Source of the DNA: Artemisia argyi
Lineage: Eukaryota > Streptophyta > Magnoliopsida > Asterales > Asteraceae
Assembly (NCBI GenBank): GCA_030686995.1
Contig: CM060688.1
Span: 202,840,718 to 202,904,717, forward strand
DNA: 64,000 nt
Direction: 5' to 3'
Below the pieces are notes generated by a model. That model was not told the DNA's origin and did not search any database. It was given only the letters and a program-made list of their open reading frames with translations. The translations under genes were made by a program, and so were the position numbers. Shown piece after piece: positions 11,430 to 21,597 of the stretch (the stretch's first letter is position 1; the number at the start of each line of letters is the position of its first letter).

Positions 11430-11877
11430 TTACTCCATAGGCCTTTTACCCTTGCCCTCATAGCTTTGCTTTCCCTTTTGAGCAGTCCCTCTCTTGTCAT
11501 CAAAAGAAGTCTGTTTTCTTGGGCAGGCCAGGCCAAGTACCTGTTTGGGAGGTCTTTCTTTTCTTGGAGCAGGCCACTTCATATTCTGGATAGCTGTTTC
11601 CAGGGCCTGAGTCAATGCTTGTGGAAGATCTTTAGCCAAAGATGAACCAGAACCAACTTTCTTTTTGGGTCTCTTACTGGTAGCACTGCCTGCATCAGTT
11701 ATGGTAGAATTGGCTGCACTCATTGTTGATGAAGCTTCTTGTGGTCCCATCCATTGCACATGAGGTGGAAAATAGTCTAACCATCCTGGATCTTCAAACT
11801 CAGAATCAGAGTCTTATCTCTGAGTCTGTGGTATCTTCTGAGTCTGAAGAGATGTTAACAATGGGTATGTCACTCAT
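11430..11877 (-). pseudogene. Antisense ORF between copia pol and the extra ORF
   Basis: On the minus strand a 109-codon frame (start 11759, stop at 11430) reads a protein with a basic segment, KRPKKK, resembling a nuclear localisation signal, and a Lys/Pro-rich end. Upstream in the next frame, from an ATG at 11877, lies MSDIPIVNISSDSEDTTD, continuing after a shift near 11815 as SDSEFEDPGWLDYFPPHVQW into the 109-codon frame. An acidic Ser/Asp N-terminus followed by a basic C-terminus looks like real coding sequence with one frameshift. Antisense extra ORFs are known in some plant LTR elements. No family is recognised, and the function is unknown. Confidence 0.45.
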
Positions 11878-12164
11878 TCTGCTTACTTGTTTGTGTTTAG
11901 AGAAGATTTGGTGTTTCCAAAGTATTTGGTGAAGTTGCTTTTATAAGCAAGGTAAAGATTAATGGGTATTTAATGAAGTGTATTGAAGTTCACTTACCCT
12001 GGTTGTTTTGAAATTTAATGCATGTTGACTTTTTAAGATCTTTTGGTCAAATGGTCAATCTTTGCGATTTTTAGTAAGAAAGTACTTTGGTTTGAAGTTT
12101 CTGATGGAATGTACTTCTCCATTCTTTATGGAAAGTACTGCTTGGTGTAATTAAAAGGGTTCGC

Positions 12165-12299
12165 TGACGTGTCAAGATACTCTTCCAACGGTCAGATTTG
12201 TGGCTAACAACCTTTCGAAAGATATGGGATATTTACTTCCAAAAATAACGGTAAAGTCATTAATTCACCGTGATTTTTTGTAATTTTATCCGTATATAA
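12165..12299 (+). promoter_or_regulatory. Candidate promoter of the extra ORF
   Basis: A TATATAA box at 12293-12299 lies ~100 bp before the ATG at 12398, and a bZIP-type core tgacgtgtca (ACGTG) lies at 12165-12174. The leader contains AACCCTAATCATC directly before ATGGCT, a common plant start context. This suggests independent transcription of the extra ORF, which remains inferred. Confidence 0.4.
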
Positions 12300-12397
12300 C
12301 CCTCAAATCTTTTCCTTTTATTCACCTTACTCGTCCATATAAACTCATACCTACTTTCAAATCGATCATCACTCTCTGCATTCTAACCCTAATCATC

Positions 12398-13588
12398 ATG
12401 GCTAATCGACAAACCAACACCAAACACAACATGATTGCAAACCTTGAGAAAACTCGAGCAAACATTGATTTTCATGGAATTATTGATTTTCTCAATGGTA
12501 CCAACATATGTTACTCCATTCTTGTCAACCCGGAGATTATTGGACCATGGATTCAAGCTTTTTGGGATACATCTCAGTCACATGTTGAAGATGGAGAGGA
12601 TGTTATTACTGCTACAGTTGCTGGGAGAGCTATACGTGTTACAGAAGCATCAATTAGGGAGGTTTTGCTATTTGATGATGAAGGAGGCTCTGTTTTATTT
12701 GGGAAACAAGAAGTTTGGAATACACTCATAGATATTGGGTATGAAGGTTCTTTGACTAAGCTTACTTTTCAGAAGGCTATGGTTAGTCCTCATTGGAAAT
12801 TTCTTATTCATGTTTTGTTACATTGTTTAAGTCCAAAGAGTACTGCTTGGGATCAATTCAGTCATTCCATAGCTTCTGCTTTTGTTGGTCTGATTACCAA
12901 TCAGTCTTTTAATTTTTCATACATGATTCTTGAGGGCATGCTTAATCATATTCATGTTGGCAAACCGTTTCTTATGTATCCTAGGTTTGTTCAATTGCTT
13001 TTAGAAAATCCACTAGATGGTGTACCCAAACCTCAGGATTATGTACCTACCAATAGGATGCCACCTAAAGTTTTCACTTTTATGTCACATAAGGGAGTTA
13101 ATTTTTCGGGTAGGAATACACCTCTTAATGCTTATATGTTAGAGGTAGCTCAAGCTATTAGGAATGAAGAAGACAATAGTGGTTCTGCACAGTCTGATAA
13201 TGCTGCTCCATTTGATTCTGCTGAGCATTCTGCTTCAGTACATACTCCCACACCACCTATTGTTTCTCATCAGCATGTTGTTTCAGATGAAAGAACTCCC
13301 TCAGTTACAGCCTCTTTGGATAAATCTGTTTCTGCTCAAGATACTTCTCCACAAAGTACTGATCCACAAGGTACTGCTTCAGAGGATTCCAAAGTACCTC
13401 ATCCTAATGATTATACTTTCACAGGTGAGTTTCAAACACCTAGAGAAGATGAGGGAATTCCAGGTACTGAGGGTCATTCTGATTTGGCTAAGGAATTGGA
13501 GAAGCTCAAGTCCACTGTTCATACTCAAGCTGCAGAAATCAAAAAGTTAAGGATGAAGTTCAGAAGATTGAAGAAATTTGTCTGGTGA
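12398..13588 (+). CDS. Extra ORF (aORF) downstream of SIRE-type copia pol, 3' truncated
   Basis: An open frame of 396 codons with no internal stop, although the neighbouring pol has several. The start ATGGCTAATCGAC follows a plausible leader. The N-terminal ~240 residues (KHNMIANLEKT, IIDFLNG, LLHCLSPKSTAWDQF, FLMYPRFVQLLLENP) resemble a protein I recall downstream of pol in Asteraceae copia elements. Older literature calls ORFs at this position env-like, but no signal peptide or membrane segment is visible here. The middle is Ser/Thr/Pro-rich and the end is a charged coiled coil (LAKELEKLKS...AEIKKLRMKF). The true C-terminus is lost: the stop TGA at 13586-13588 is the first three bases of LTR3. 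Function unknown. Confidence 0.6.
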   Translation: MANRQTNTKHNMIANLEKTRANIDFHGIIDFLNGTNICYSILVNPEIIGPWIQAFWDTSQSHVEDGEDVITATVAGRAIRVTEASIREVLLFDDEGGSVLFGKQEVWNTLIDIGYEGSLTKLTFQKAMVSPHWKFLIHVLLHCLSPKSTAWDQFSHSIASAFVGLITNQSFNFSYMILEGMLNHIHVGKPFLMYPRFVQLLLENPLDGVPKPQDYVPTNRMPPKVFTFMSHKGVNFSGRNTPLNAYMLEVAQAIRNEEDNSGSAQSDNAAPFDSAEHSASVHTPTPPIVSHQHVVSDERTPSVTASLDKSVSAQDTSPQSTDPQGTASEDSKVPHPNDYTFTGEFQTPREDEGIPGTEGHSDLAKELEKLKSTVHTQAAEIKKLRMKFRRLKKFVW

Positions 13589-14993
13589 TGAGGCGAAAAA
13601 TGATCCGTTTTTAGGGGGTCATTTAAGCCCGAATCCGAACTTATTTGATCAAATATTGCCCTAAATCGTTCCTTTTGTGATTTTAGGTACTTGGAGAGTG
13701 AATTCTGGAAAAGAAGCCATTTTGGAAGTTTTTGGAGCATAAAAGTGAAGAAAACGGCAAAGTATCAATTTTCCATGCTGAAAACACTAGGTAACGGCGT
13801 CAAGAGTTATACCCTGACGGCGTCAGACATCAAGAATAAAATACCGTAGTTGATGACGGCGTCAAAAGTCATCCTAACGGCGTCAAAGTGCCAAGAATAA
13901 AATACCGTGGTTGGTGACGGCGTCACACAGGCCGTCATAAGTAGATCAAGGCCGTCCGAGGAAGTATTTGGCGGCGAGGTGACGGCGTCACATGATTGTC
14001 TTGACGCCGTCAGCCCAGTTTTCCTATATATAGTTTTCTAGTTTTTACATTAAAGGGAGAGAAGTTTTGGTGAAACCCTAAAGACGAATTTGGTGTATCT
14101 TTTACAGGTTTTTCAAGGGTTCCAAACCCTTGATACCTTGCATTGTAATTGAGATAAGTGTTCTTCTAATTCAATCAATATGTCTATGTGTTGGTTGTCT
14201 ATATCTTGTTCTTGTCTCAATTCCATTATGCTAGGCTAGATCTCTTTTGTGTTTGCTTAGATCTAATGAAACCTAGATGTTGATTATGTGTTGATTACTT
14301 GTTTATTCTTGTCTTGGATGAATGATTTTATATGTTAGGCTTAAGAAAACTGGCAGATCTCCAAATGGTAACATGCTTGAACGTCTTAAGAAACATGAAC
14401 CGAGGCGTACTAGGTCTTTATTGGTTGTATTTAATGCATGAGCCACTGTTTACAATCCCTATAGTTGTGCTGGGTCATGGTGTAGGAGGAGATAAGAGCT
14501 CATAGAGTTGGGGAGTTATGTATGCCACCCCACGAATGGTATTAAGGAATACAATCCGTCATCCATACAATTATAACAAGTAATTAACGTGTAAAAGATA
14601 TCTAGGGAGTAGTGAAGTCTAAGTAAACACAATTTCTCCAATTACTGCTCACAACCTTAGTATAAATTAGTTTAATTTCATTTTCAGTATTTTATTTTGA
14701 TTATATATTAGTTTTGGGTTAGTTGAATAGCAACTAATTCCGCCCACTCTTCCAAAACCCGAGATTTTACTTGCTTTCATAAAAATATAAAAATACAAAA
14801 ATAATCATCCCTCACATCTAGAACTAGCAATTAGGTTTTCTAATCCTAGCGACACTATTCCTAAGCTGAACGATCAATCCCCCGGTACTTGTCACTATAC
14901 TATACTACAACGATCAGGTACACTGCCTGGTGGGGGTTGTAAGCTTCTCGAGATCCCTCGAGAGGTAAAGCCTGTTGCGATTCCCACGCATCA
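13586..14993 (+). repeat. LTR3 of composite (complete, 1408 bp)
   Basis: Begins TGATGAGGCG, ends CACGCATCA, and is followed by a primer site, so it acts as a 5' LTR. TATATATA is at 14025-14032. The block at about 13790-13965 differs strongly from LTR1, LTR2 and LTR4 in the arrangement of TGACGGCGTCA motifs, marking a separate subfamily. Its left flank (tctgg) does not match the flank of LTR4 (aatgc), so LTR3 and LTR4 are not the two ends of one integration. Confidence 0.8.
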
Positions 14994-14999
14994 AGTTTT

Positions 15000-15018
15000 T
15001 GGCGCCGCAGCCTGGGGA
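15000..15018 (+). other. Primer binding site of Athila-like element
   Basis: TGGCGCCGCAGCCTGGGGA, six bases after LTR3. It resembles the TGGCGCC...GGGGA primer site usual for Athila/Tat gypsy elements. Its presence confirms the LTR3 boundary and orientation. Confidence 0.75.
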
Positions 15019-15164
15019 ATAGTTATTGTCTAGGTTAGGATTTCTTTTTATTAGGTCTACTTGCTAGATTCCTTTCTAGTAAGATTTTATTTTTATTTTT
15101 AGGTCTTCTTTAGTCTATCTTATTTCTTCGTGCCTTTGTTCGTAACTCTTTACCATCCGACATC

Positions 15165-17696
15165 ATGGAAGGTGGTAACATCTTTGAACCCGTCATCCCA
15201 CCACAACAAAACCCACCATTAGAACCCCTTAGGCCCCGAACCTTAGGAGAGTATTCCCGACCTAGCCACCAAGGCTACCGAAACACCATTGAGCTCACCG
15301 GAGACAATGTGACCCCCTTGCGATCCGACACCATCCGGTTGGTGCAAAGCGGATGTGCATTCCATGGACTTCGTTCCGAAGATCCAAACCAACACCTTAA
15401 GGACTTCCTCAAAATCGTAGATTCCATAGACCTAGGTGTTGAAACTAGAGAGACTACCCGTTTACGCCTATTCCAATTCTCTCTACGGGATCAAGCTAGT
15501 CAATGGCTTGAGCGTTTACCCGCGGGATCCATCACCACATGGGATGATCTCACCACTCGTTTCCTTGCTCAATTTTTCCCACCGGGGAGAACTACTAAGC
15601 TTAGGAATGACATCTTGATGTTCCAACAACGTCAAAATGAATCTCTTTATGAAGCATGGACTCGTTTCAAGGACTTACTCCAAAAAGTCCCTCATCATGG
15701 CATAGATCTTTGGCTCCAAGTCCAAATCTTCTATGACCATATCGACATCTCCATAAGGCGAACCATTGACCAATCGGCCGGTGGTAAGCTACGTGATCTT
15801 AGTGCGGAACAATCATGGGAACTCATAGAAGATCTTGCTCTCTATGACAACGAAAGTTGGAATGATCCCCGTGATTTGAACAAAACGGTCAAGGCAATAT
15901 CTTTGCCTTCGGACAATTCTAGCACTCCCGACCGTAGGATCATGGAACTTGAGGACCAAGTCAAGTTTCTCATGAAATCTTACGAAGCTCCGAAGCATTC
16001 AAGCCAAGTGAACAAAATCACTTCTTCATGCGAATTATGTAGTGGTCCCCACGACACTCGTGATTATGTGGAACTCCCCGGAACAGCTTTTGCGGACTAC
16101 GCATCCACGCGTACCGACGAAGCGGGAGATAAGTGGTACACTTTCAAACCCGAGCCAAACACATACGGTGATTCATACAACCCCTCATGGAAAAATCACC
16201 CAAACCTTAGGTGGAAACAAAATCAACCCAATTCTTCCAACCCGCCTAATCGTTATCAACAAAACGGTCCACCATCCAACCGTACTTTCAACAACAATCC
16301 TTCTAACAACTATGGTAGTACCAACAATCTTGAAGGATTGATGTCAAAGTTCATGGCATCTCAAGAAGCTCGCATATCTAAGTTTGAAGCCGATTTCAAA
16401 CAAAAGCAAAGTGAGATGACCACTAGAATTGATGCATTGTTGAAAGTTTTCAATGACCGAGAAATGGGAGCACTCCCGAGTGACACGGTCAAGAATCCGA
16501 AACTAACCGTTAATTCCATATCATCAGTTTCGTCACCCACTTCGTGTCCACAATATTCCTCGGTCAAATCAACGAGCACGTGTTTCAAACAAAACCAAGT
16601 TCCCCAAAAGGACCAATCAACTAAAACACCCACTATAGAGCCGGTCAAAAGCATTGTTGAAACACGTCTTACACAAGACCTTGACGATGAATTCAAAGAA
16701 CTTCACCTTGAACGCCCCGTCATTGATGTCTTAGCGCGTGCTCCCTACTATAGTGCCCTCCTAGAAAAATATGAGAAGTGTAAGCTAGGCAAAAATGGGA
16801 CCGCCTTCGTTCAAAATAAGTTGCCTAAAAAGCTTGATGACCCGGGTATATTTGTTTTGCCTTGTAAAATAGGAAGATCCGAAGCTTTCGACACATTAGC
16901 CGATTTAGGGTCAAGCCTCAACTTGATTCCCTTATCCTTATTCACCGCTCTTAAGCTAGGAAAGTTAGAGGAAACGGAGGTATTGATAGGTCTAGCGGAT
17001 GGGAGTATTGCACACCCGGTTGGAATGATTAAGGATGTAGTTGTTCACGTAGGAAAGTTAACAATATTAGCGGATTTTCACGTCCTAGACATGGTTAGTG
17101 ACACTACATGCCCATTATTGGTAGGAAGAGGATTTTTAGCAACCGCTAGTGCCATGATAGATTGCAAGGAATCAAAGATAACGGTAGGTGAAGGCGATAC
17201 TTGGTCAGTGTATGATGTTAAGAAGCATAGTTATGATTGTGATGATGAACCAACACCTTATTGGGTAGAGATGAATAGGAGACCATCTAGATATGGGCCT
17301 TGGATAGAAAGGAACTTTATAGGACCTCAATGCCCATTCTATCTAGAGAAAGACTTTGTTGAAAAGACACATTCGGTAGAACAACTCATAGCTAGAGATG
17401 AGGAGCTAGACCCCTTTGAGGACCCCTTAGTCTTTAGGAAGATGATTGAGTTATTAAGCGTAATGCCCATCAACATAGAAAGGAATAAATGGAAAAGAGA
17501 GGGAGATAAGTGTAAATGGAGGTGGGACAAGCCACCTAAAGAAGGTGATGGGTCATGGCATATTAGAATGACCTTGTATGATCCGGATGGAGAAAAGTTT
17601 GAAAGGTCATACCATACTAAAGAAACCGATAGAAAGTTGAAACCTAAGTTTGATCCCAAAGATGTCCTCAACGAGGAACTCACCCGAATCACGTAG
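15165..17696 (+). CDS. Athila-like Gag-protease polyprotein (no pol)
   Basis: An uninterrupted 843-codon ORF beginning ATGGAAGGTGG, ~150 bp after the primer site. Residues ~60-230 are a retrotransposon Gag domain (FHGLRSEDPNQHL, WLERLPAGSI, TRFLAQFFPPGRT), which assembles the particle. A knuckle-like CELCSGPHDTRDY starts at residue 289, but its last expected Cys is Tyr301. The mid region is Asn/Pro-rich. Around residue 580, LADLGSSLNLIP is the aspartic protease site; the usual D-G-A is here DLGSS, and I cannot say whether it is active. After the protease, ~120 residues follow before the stop. No RT, RNase H or integrase follows in the next 2.4 kb. It is best read as the Gag-PR of a non-autonomous family. 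Confidence 0.8.
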   Translation: MEGGNIFEPVIPPQQNPPLEPLRPRTLGEYSRPSHQGYRNTIELTGDNVTPLRSDTIRLVQSGCAFHGLRSEDPNQHLKDFLKIVDSIDLGVETRETTRLRLFQFSLRDQASQWLERLPAGSITTWDDLTTRFLAQFFPPGRTTKLRNDILMFQQRQNESLYEAWTRFKDLLQKVPHHGIDLWLQVQIFYDHIDISIRRTIDQSAGGKLRDLSAEQSWELIEDLALYDNESWNDPRDLNKTVKAISLPSDNSSTPDRRIMELEDQVKFLMKSYEAPKHSSQVNKITSSCELCSGPHDTRDYVELPGTAFADYASTRTDEAGDKWYTFKPEPNTYGDSYNPSWKNHPNLRWKQNQPNSSNPPNRYQQNGPPSNRTFNNNPSNNYGSTNNLEGLMSKFMASQEARISKFEADFKQKQSEMTTRIDALLKVFNDREMGALPSDTVKNPKLTVNSISSVSSPTSCPQYSSVKSTSTCFKQNQVPQKDQSTKTPTIEPVKSIVETRLTQDLDDEFKELHLERPVIDVLARAPYYSALLEKYEKCKLGKNGTAFVQNKLPKKLDDPGIFVLPCKIGRSEAFDTLADLGSSLNLIPLSLFTALKLGKLEETEVLIGLADGSIAHPVGMIKDVVVHVGKLTILADFHVLDMVSDTTCPLLVGRGFLATASAMIDCKESKITVGEGDTWSVYDVKKHSYDCDDEPTPYWVEMNRRPSRYGPWIERNFIGPQCPFYLEKDFVEKTHSVEQLIARDEELDPFEDPLVFRKMIELLSVMPINIERNKWKREGDKCKWRWDKPPKEGDGSWHIRMTLYDPDGEKFERSYHTKETDRKLKPKFDPKDVLNEELTRIT

Positions 17697-19552
17697 TAAC
17701 CCATGACTTTGAGTCTAGCTACAAGACTCGTTAATAAAGAAAAGCGCTTCTTGGGAGGCAACCCATGTTTTGTGTGATTTTAATTTGTTTGATTGTTATT
17801 TACTTCCGTATGCACATTTTATTTTTATTGTTGGTTGATCATGTTTCTCAATTAAAAATGTGGAAATACTTTATTATGTTGTTTGGCCTAGTCTTAACTT
17901 CAACCTAAAGGTATTTTTGCAAAAGATAAGTGTAAGGGGAAACCCCAAATATGTTTTTAAGAAACAACCCGATCATGATTCTCCACAATATTAAATGAAC
18001 ATGTATACTCGTATTTGTTAGAGTCAAATGCTTGTATTGAGTCATAATGAAGTTTTGCAGGATTTTCCAGGAAGTAGGACCAAGTTTTTCCAGAAATTTT
18101 CCGGAAACTTAACATAAGAATTTCTGCAGGTCCATTCTGACGGCGTCAGAGTATTACTCTTGACGGCGTTAGGAGTTAAAATCTGTAAATTTTACCGGTT
18201 TTGTTTTTCTAATGGAGTCTTATGGTTTTTGTGAATTATTAAGTTTTATAATCTCCAGGAAATCTGCAAACTTCATTCCACAAGCATTATATCTTACTTT
18301 GTTTTCTAGGATTTAGTAACTTATATAGGATGCCGCCGATTTTACGCGAGGTTGTCTTGTCTACTTGTTGTCAGGATTTACAGGTTATGTTCGACAAGAA
18401 GATGATTTATATTCTAGATGGGAAGCTTTGATTGTTCGTTTTCTTGGAGGAAGATCTAACCTGGCCAACCTATAATCCATACCGAGCGAATCAGGGGAGT
18501 ATTTGATTTCATTCTCTTTACTTTTTAACTTTTACATTCCTTACTTGAACATTGGGGACAATGTTCATCTTAAGTGTAAGAGGAGGGTAAAAAGATGATA
18601 CCTTACATATGCACTTTCGCTTGAGTTTGTTTTGTTTGATAGTAGATGTGTAATAAAACTATGAGAAATACTTGTTAGTGTAATTTTAGCGCCAAATTTA
18701 AAATTTTTTACAACATTTAGGAGTGAAACTTTAGCCATAGCAAGCGTCTCATGGATAGGAGATTGTATGACTAGCACATAACCGTATATTCAGAAAAATT
18801 TTCCACCCAAAAATGTGAGGTTCGCCTTTAGATTTGATAGGAAAAGCATTTACTTTTAGTGCTTATGAGTGTACCGGTAGCATTTAGATTCTAGAACTTG
18901 CGTTAGTGATGCACCCCAAGACCGCTAGTGAGACTACATTCGTGTAGTAGGATTTACTAGATGATAAGAGGCATTAGGATCACCCTTGTGTTAAACCCGC
19001 ATCATAATTACTTGACCATTTAAGTCATATTACTTGGCTAGTTAAGTCAACTAATTTTTTCCCACACCCTTAGCGTTGTACTCATTTTTAGTACATGAAA
19101 CCCCTAGTACACCCCTCCGAGCCTATCTTTTCATTTCTAACTTTAAGCATCTTACTTAAAGGAAGAATTTGTTACACCCCACTTAAATGTACACCCAAAT
19201 CGCCTTAGCCTTCCGTGTGTGCACTCATCTTTAGTGCATTATTGTTATTTGTTTAAACCCTAAGTTAACTATCTAATTGATTACATGGTTGCTAAGTCGA
19301 GTCGTATCCTTGTACATATTGTTTTGGGACGATTGGGACTCATGGGTAAAGTACTTATTTTATGGAGTAAAGGGGAAGAACATCATATTATTACCCCCGT
19401 ATGTGCGTTAATCTTAAAAGTACTCCAAGTGTTTTGATTATCTTAATTCGAGTCATTAGATTAGTTTATTGTAAAGTATGAAAAAATTCAAGTGTAAGAG
19501 GAATTTACATTCCGTACGATGTATTATTTTGGATGGTAGGGTAAGAGTGTAT

Positions 19553-19591
<39 letters not shown>

Positions 19592-20182
19592 TCGAAAAAA
19601 AAAAAAATAGAAAAAAGAAAAGGAGAAAAAACATACGGACTACCATCCCTTTTCATTCTATGTTCATTTTATGTTTTTGTTATTTTTTATTTATTAGTTT
19701 AAGTCGAGTCTAGTCTTGGCTTAGCAACGCCATATTGTGCATGTAATTAACTAAGATTGTTAACTCGCCACCAATAAAAACTTCCTTTATCCAACAAAAC
19801 CGTGTATTTCATATCCCTACACCTAACGTTACAACCCTTTAAAAGACCTCTTTGATAGTTTATCTTAGGTGCTTACGCCATGTGGTGGAGGTTTGATCCT
19901 TTCCCAAGCCTATGGTAATCTATTTTGCTATGACAGGTAGTGAGAGATATCTTCCGTTTCCATTTTGTAATTTATACTTTATTACACCCGAGAGATGTGA
20001 GTATCTAAACACTATTTGTGAGGTGCTAGTATATGACCTCCGTGCTTGTCTTTGGTCTTTAGTGGAACGATTATTTGTTGTAATTACTTTTATATTCGTG
20101 TTAAATGACCCCTAACTTGTATTTTGACTAGAATAAATGCGCATTTGCTTGAGGACAAGCAAATCTCAAGTGTAAGGGTATA
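17697..20182 (+). mobile_element. 3' noncoding region of Athila-like element, copy 2
   Basis: About 2.5 kb between gag-protease and LTR4. It lacks credible ORFs and matches 3804-6150 from about 17850 on. TGACGGCGTCA-type motifs lie at about 18138-18170. A run of 35 A followed by A-rich sequence (19555-19625) is unstable between copies. This region replaces the expected pol. Confidence 0.7.
20143..20164 (+). other. Hairpin upstream of LTR4
   Basis: A perfect 9 bp stem (ATTTGCTTG/CAAGCAAAT, loop AGGA), identical to 6114-6135 and the same type of distance before an LTR. Its conservation in both copies suggests a role near plus-strand priming or RNA 3' processing, which is inference. Confidence 0.6.
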
Positions 20183-21592
20183 TGATGAGGCGAAAAATGA
20201 ACCACTTTTAGGGGGTCATTTAAGCCCGGAATTGAATTTATTTGATCAAATATTGTCCTAAATCGTTCCTTTTGTGATTTTAGGTACTTTGGGAGTGAAA
20301 TCTGGAAAAGGAAGCAATTCGGACGTTTTTGGAGCATAAATGTGAAGAAAACGCCAAAGTCTTAATTTTCCTTGCTGGGAACAGTAGGTGACGGCGTCAA
20401 GAGCAACACCCTGATGGCGTCAAGAGTAAATTGCATGACGGCCCAGTGCAAACATGAAGGCTTCACGAGTAGAGCGTCAAGAGTAAAACACGTGACGGCC
20501 TGGAAGGCCCTAACACATGACGGCGTCAGATGAAGATCAAGGCAGTCCGAGAAATATTTTGGCGGCGAGATGACGGCGTCACCTATTTGGTCTTGACGCC
20601 GTTAGCCTCAATTTCCTATCTATAGTTTTCTAATTTTCATTCAAAAAAGGAGAAGTTTTGGAGAAACCCTAAGGCCGAACCTATTACGAATTTTACAGGT
20701 TTTTCAAGGGTTTTCAGCCCTTGAACCCTTTCATGTGTAATTGAGATAAGTGTTCTTCTAATTCAATCAATGTGTCTATGTGTTGGTTGTCTATATCTTG
20801 TGCTTGTCTTAATTCCACCATGCTAGGCTAGATCTATCTTGTGTTTCCTTAGATCTAATGAAACCTAGATGTTAATTATGTGTTGATTACTTGTTTATGG
20901 TTGTATTGGATGAATGATTTCGATGTTAGGCTTAAGAAAACTGGCAGATCTCCAAATGGTAACTTGCTTGAACGTCTTAGGAAACATGAACTGACGTGCA
21001 CTAGGTTTTATTGGTTGTATTTAATGCATGAGTAAATTCTAATGATCCCATGTTAGGAGCTTCTTAGCCGGCTCGACATAGGAGTGAAGTAGGTACTCAT
21101 AGGATTGGGGAATTAAGTGCGCCACCCCATGAATGGTATTAAGGAATAAAATCCGTCATCCACGCAACTATAACAAGTAATTAACGTGTAAAAGATATCT
21201 AGGGAGTAGTGAAATCTAAGTAAACACAATTTCTCCACTTATTGCTCACAACCTTAGTTTAATTTAGTTTTATTTTCATTTCTAGTATTTTATTTTGATT
21301 GCATCTTTAGTATTGGGTTAGTTGACTAGCAACTAATTCCGCCCAAATCCTTAAAACCCGAGATTTTTACTTGCTTTCAAAAAAATATAAAAATACAAAA
21401 ATAATCATCCCTCACCTTTAGAACTAGTATGTAGGTTTTCTATTCCTAGCGACACTATTCCTAGCTGAACGATCAATCCCCCGGTACTTGTCACTATACT
21501 ATACTACAACGATCAGGTACACTGCCTGGTGGGGGTTGTAAGCTTCTCAAGATCCCTTGAGAGGTAAAGCCTGGTGCAATCCCTACGCATCA
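20183..21592 (+). repeat. LTR4 of composite (complete, 1410 bp)
   Basis: Begins TGATGAGGCG and ends ACGCATCA; followed by aatgc, the same five bases that precede LTR1. The TATA position reads TATCTATA, one base off the TATATATA of the other LTRs. The right flank continues as the noncoding element that ends at 23294. Confidence 0.85.
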
Positions 21593-21597
21593 AATGC

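Larger units (their letters stand above)
6897..13585 (+). mobile_element. Captured SIRE-type copia internal region, no LTRs of its own
   Basis: Contains the end of gag, protease, integrase, reverse transcriptase, RNase H, a spacer with an antisense ORF, and an extra sense ORF, in the order known for SIRE/Maximus-type copia elements. The 5' side begins inside gag, joined to LTR2. The 3' side stops inside the extra ORF, joined to LTR3. No copia LTR is seen at either end, so both ends were lost or it was captured as an internal fragment. Confidence 0.75.
2798..21592 (+). mobile_element. Composite Athila-like gypsy element containing a copia fragment
   Basis: The ends are TGATGAGG...CGCATCA and are flanked by the 5 bp direct repeat aatgc (2793-2797 and 21593-21597), so the outer boundaries come from one integration event. 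Inside are, in order: LTR1 (truncated), a 3' noncoding region, LTR2 (truncated), a copia gag-pol-extra-ORF segment without its own LTRs, LTR3 (complete), primer site, gag-protease, a second copy of the 3' noncoding region, and LTR4 (complete). LTR1 and LTR4 are alike, whereas LTR3 belongs to a different sequence variant. No gypsy reverse transcriptase or integrase is present. Confidence 0.7.

Noticed and set aside
12435..13550. Secondary frames of 98 and 128 codons overlapping the extra ORF
   Set aside because: Shadow frames of 12398-13588; Leu/Ile-rich reading with no independent support.
19478..19702. Lys-rich small ORF and a Phe-rich antisense ORF around a poly(A) run
   Set aside because: Created by the A run at 19555-19625; the equivalent region at about 5507-5600 encodes nothing similar.
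13586..21592. LTR3-gag-LTR4 as a simple complete element inserted in the copia extra ORF
   Set aside because: Flanks differ (tctgg and aatgc), LTR3 and LTR4 belong to different variants, and the copia ORF does not resume after LTR4.
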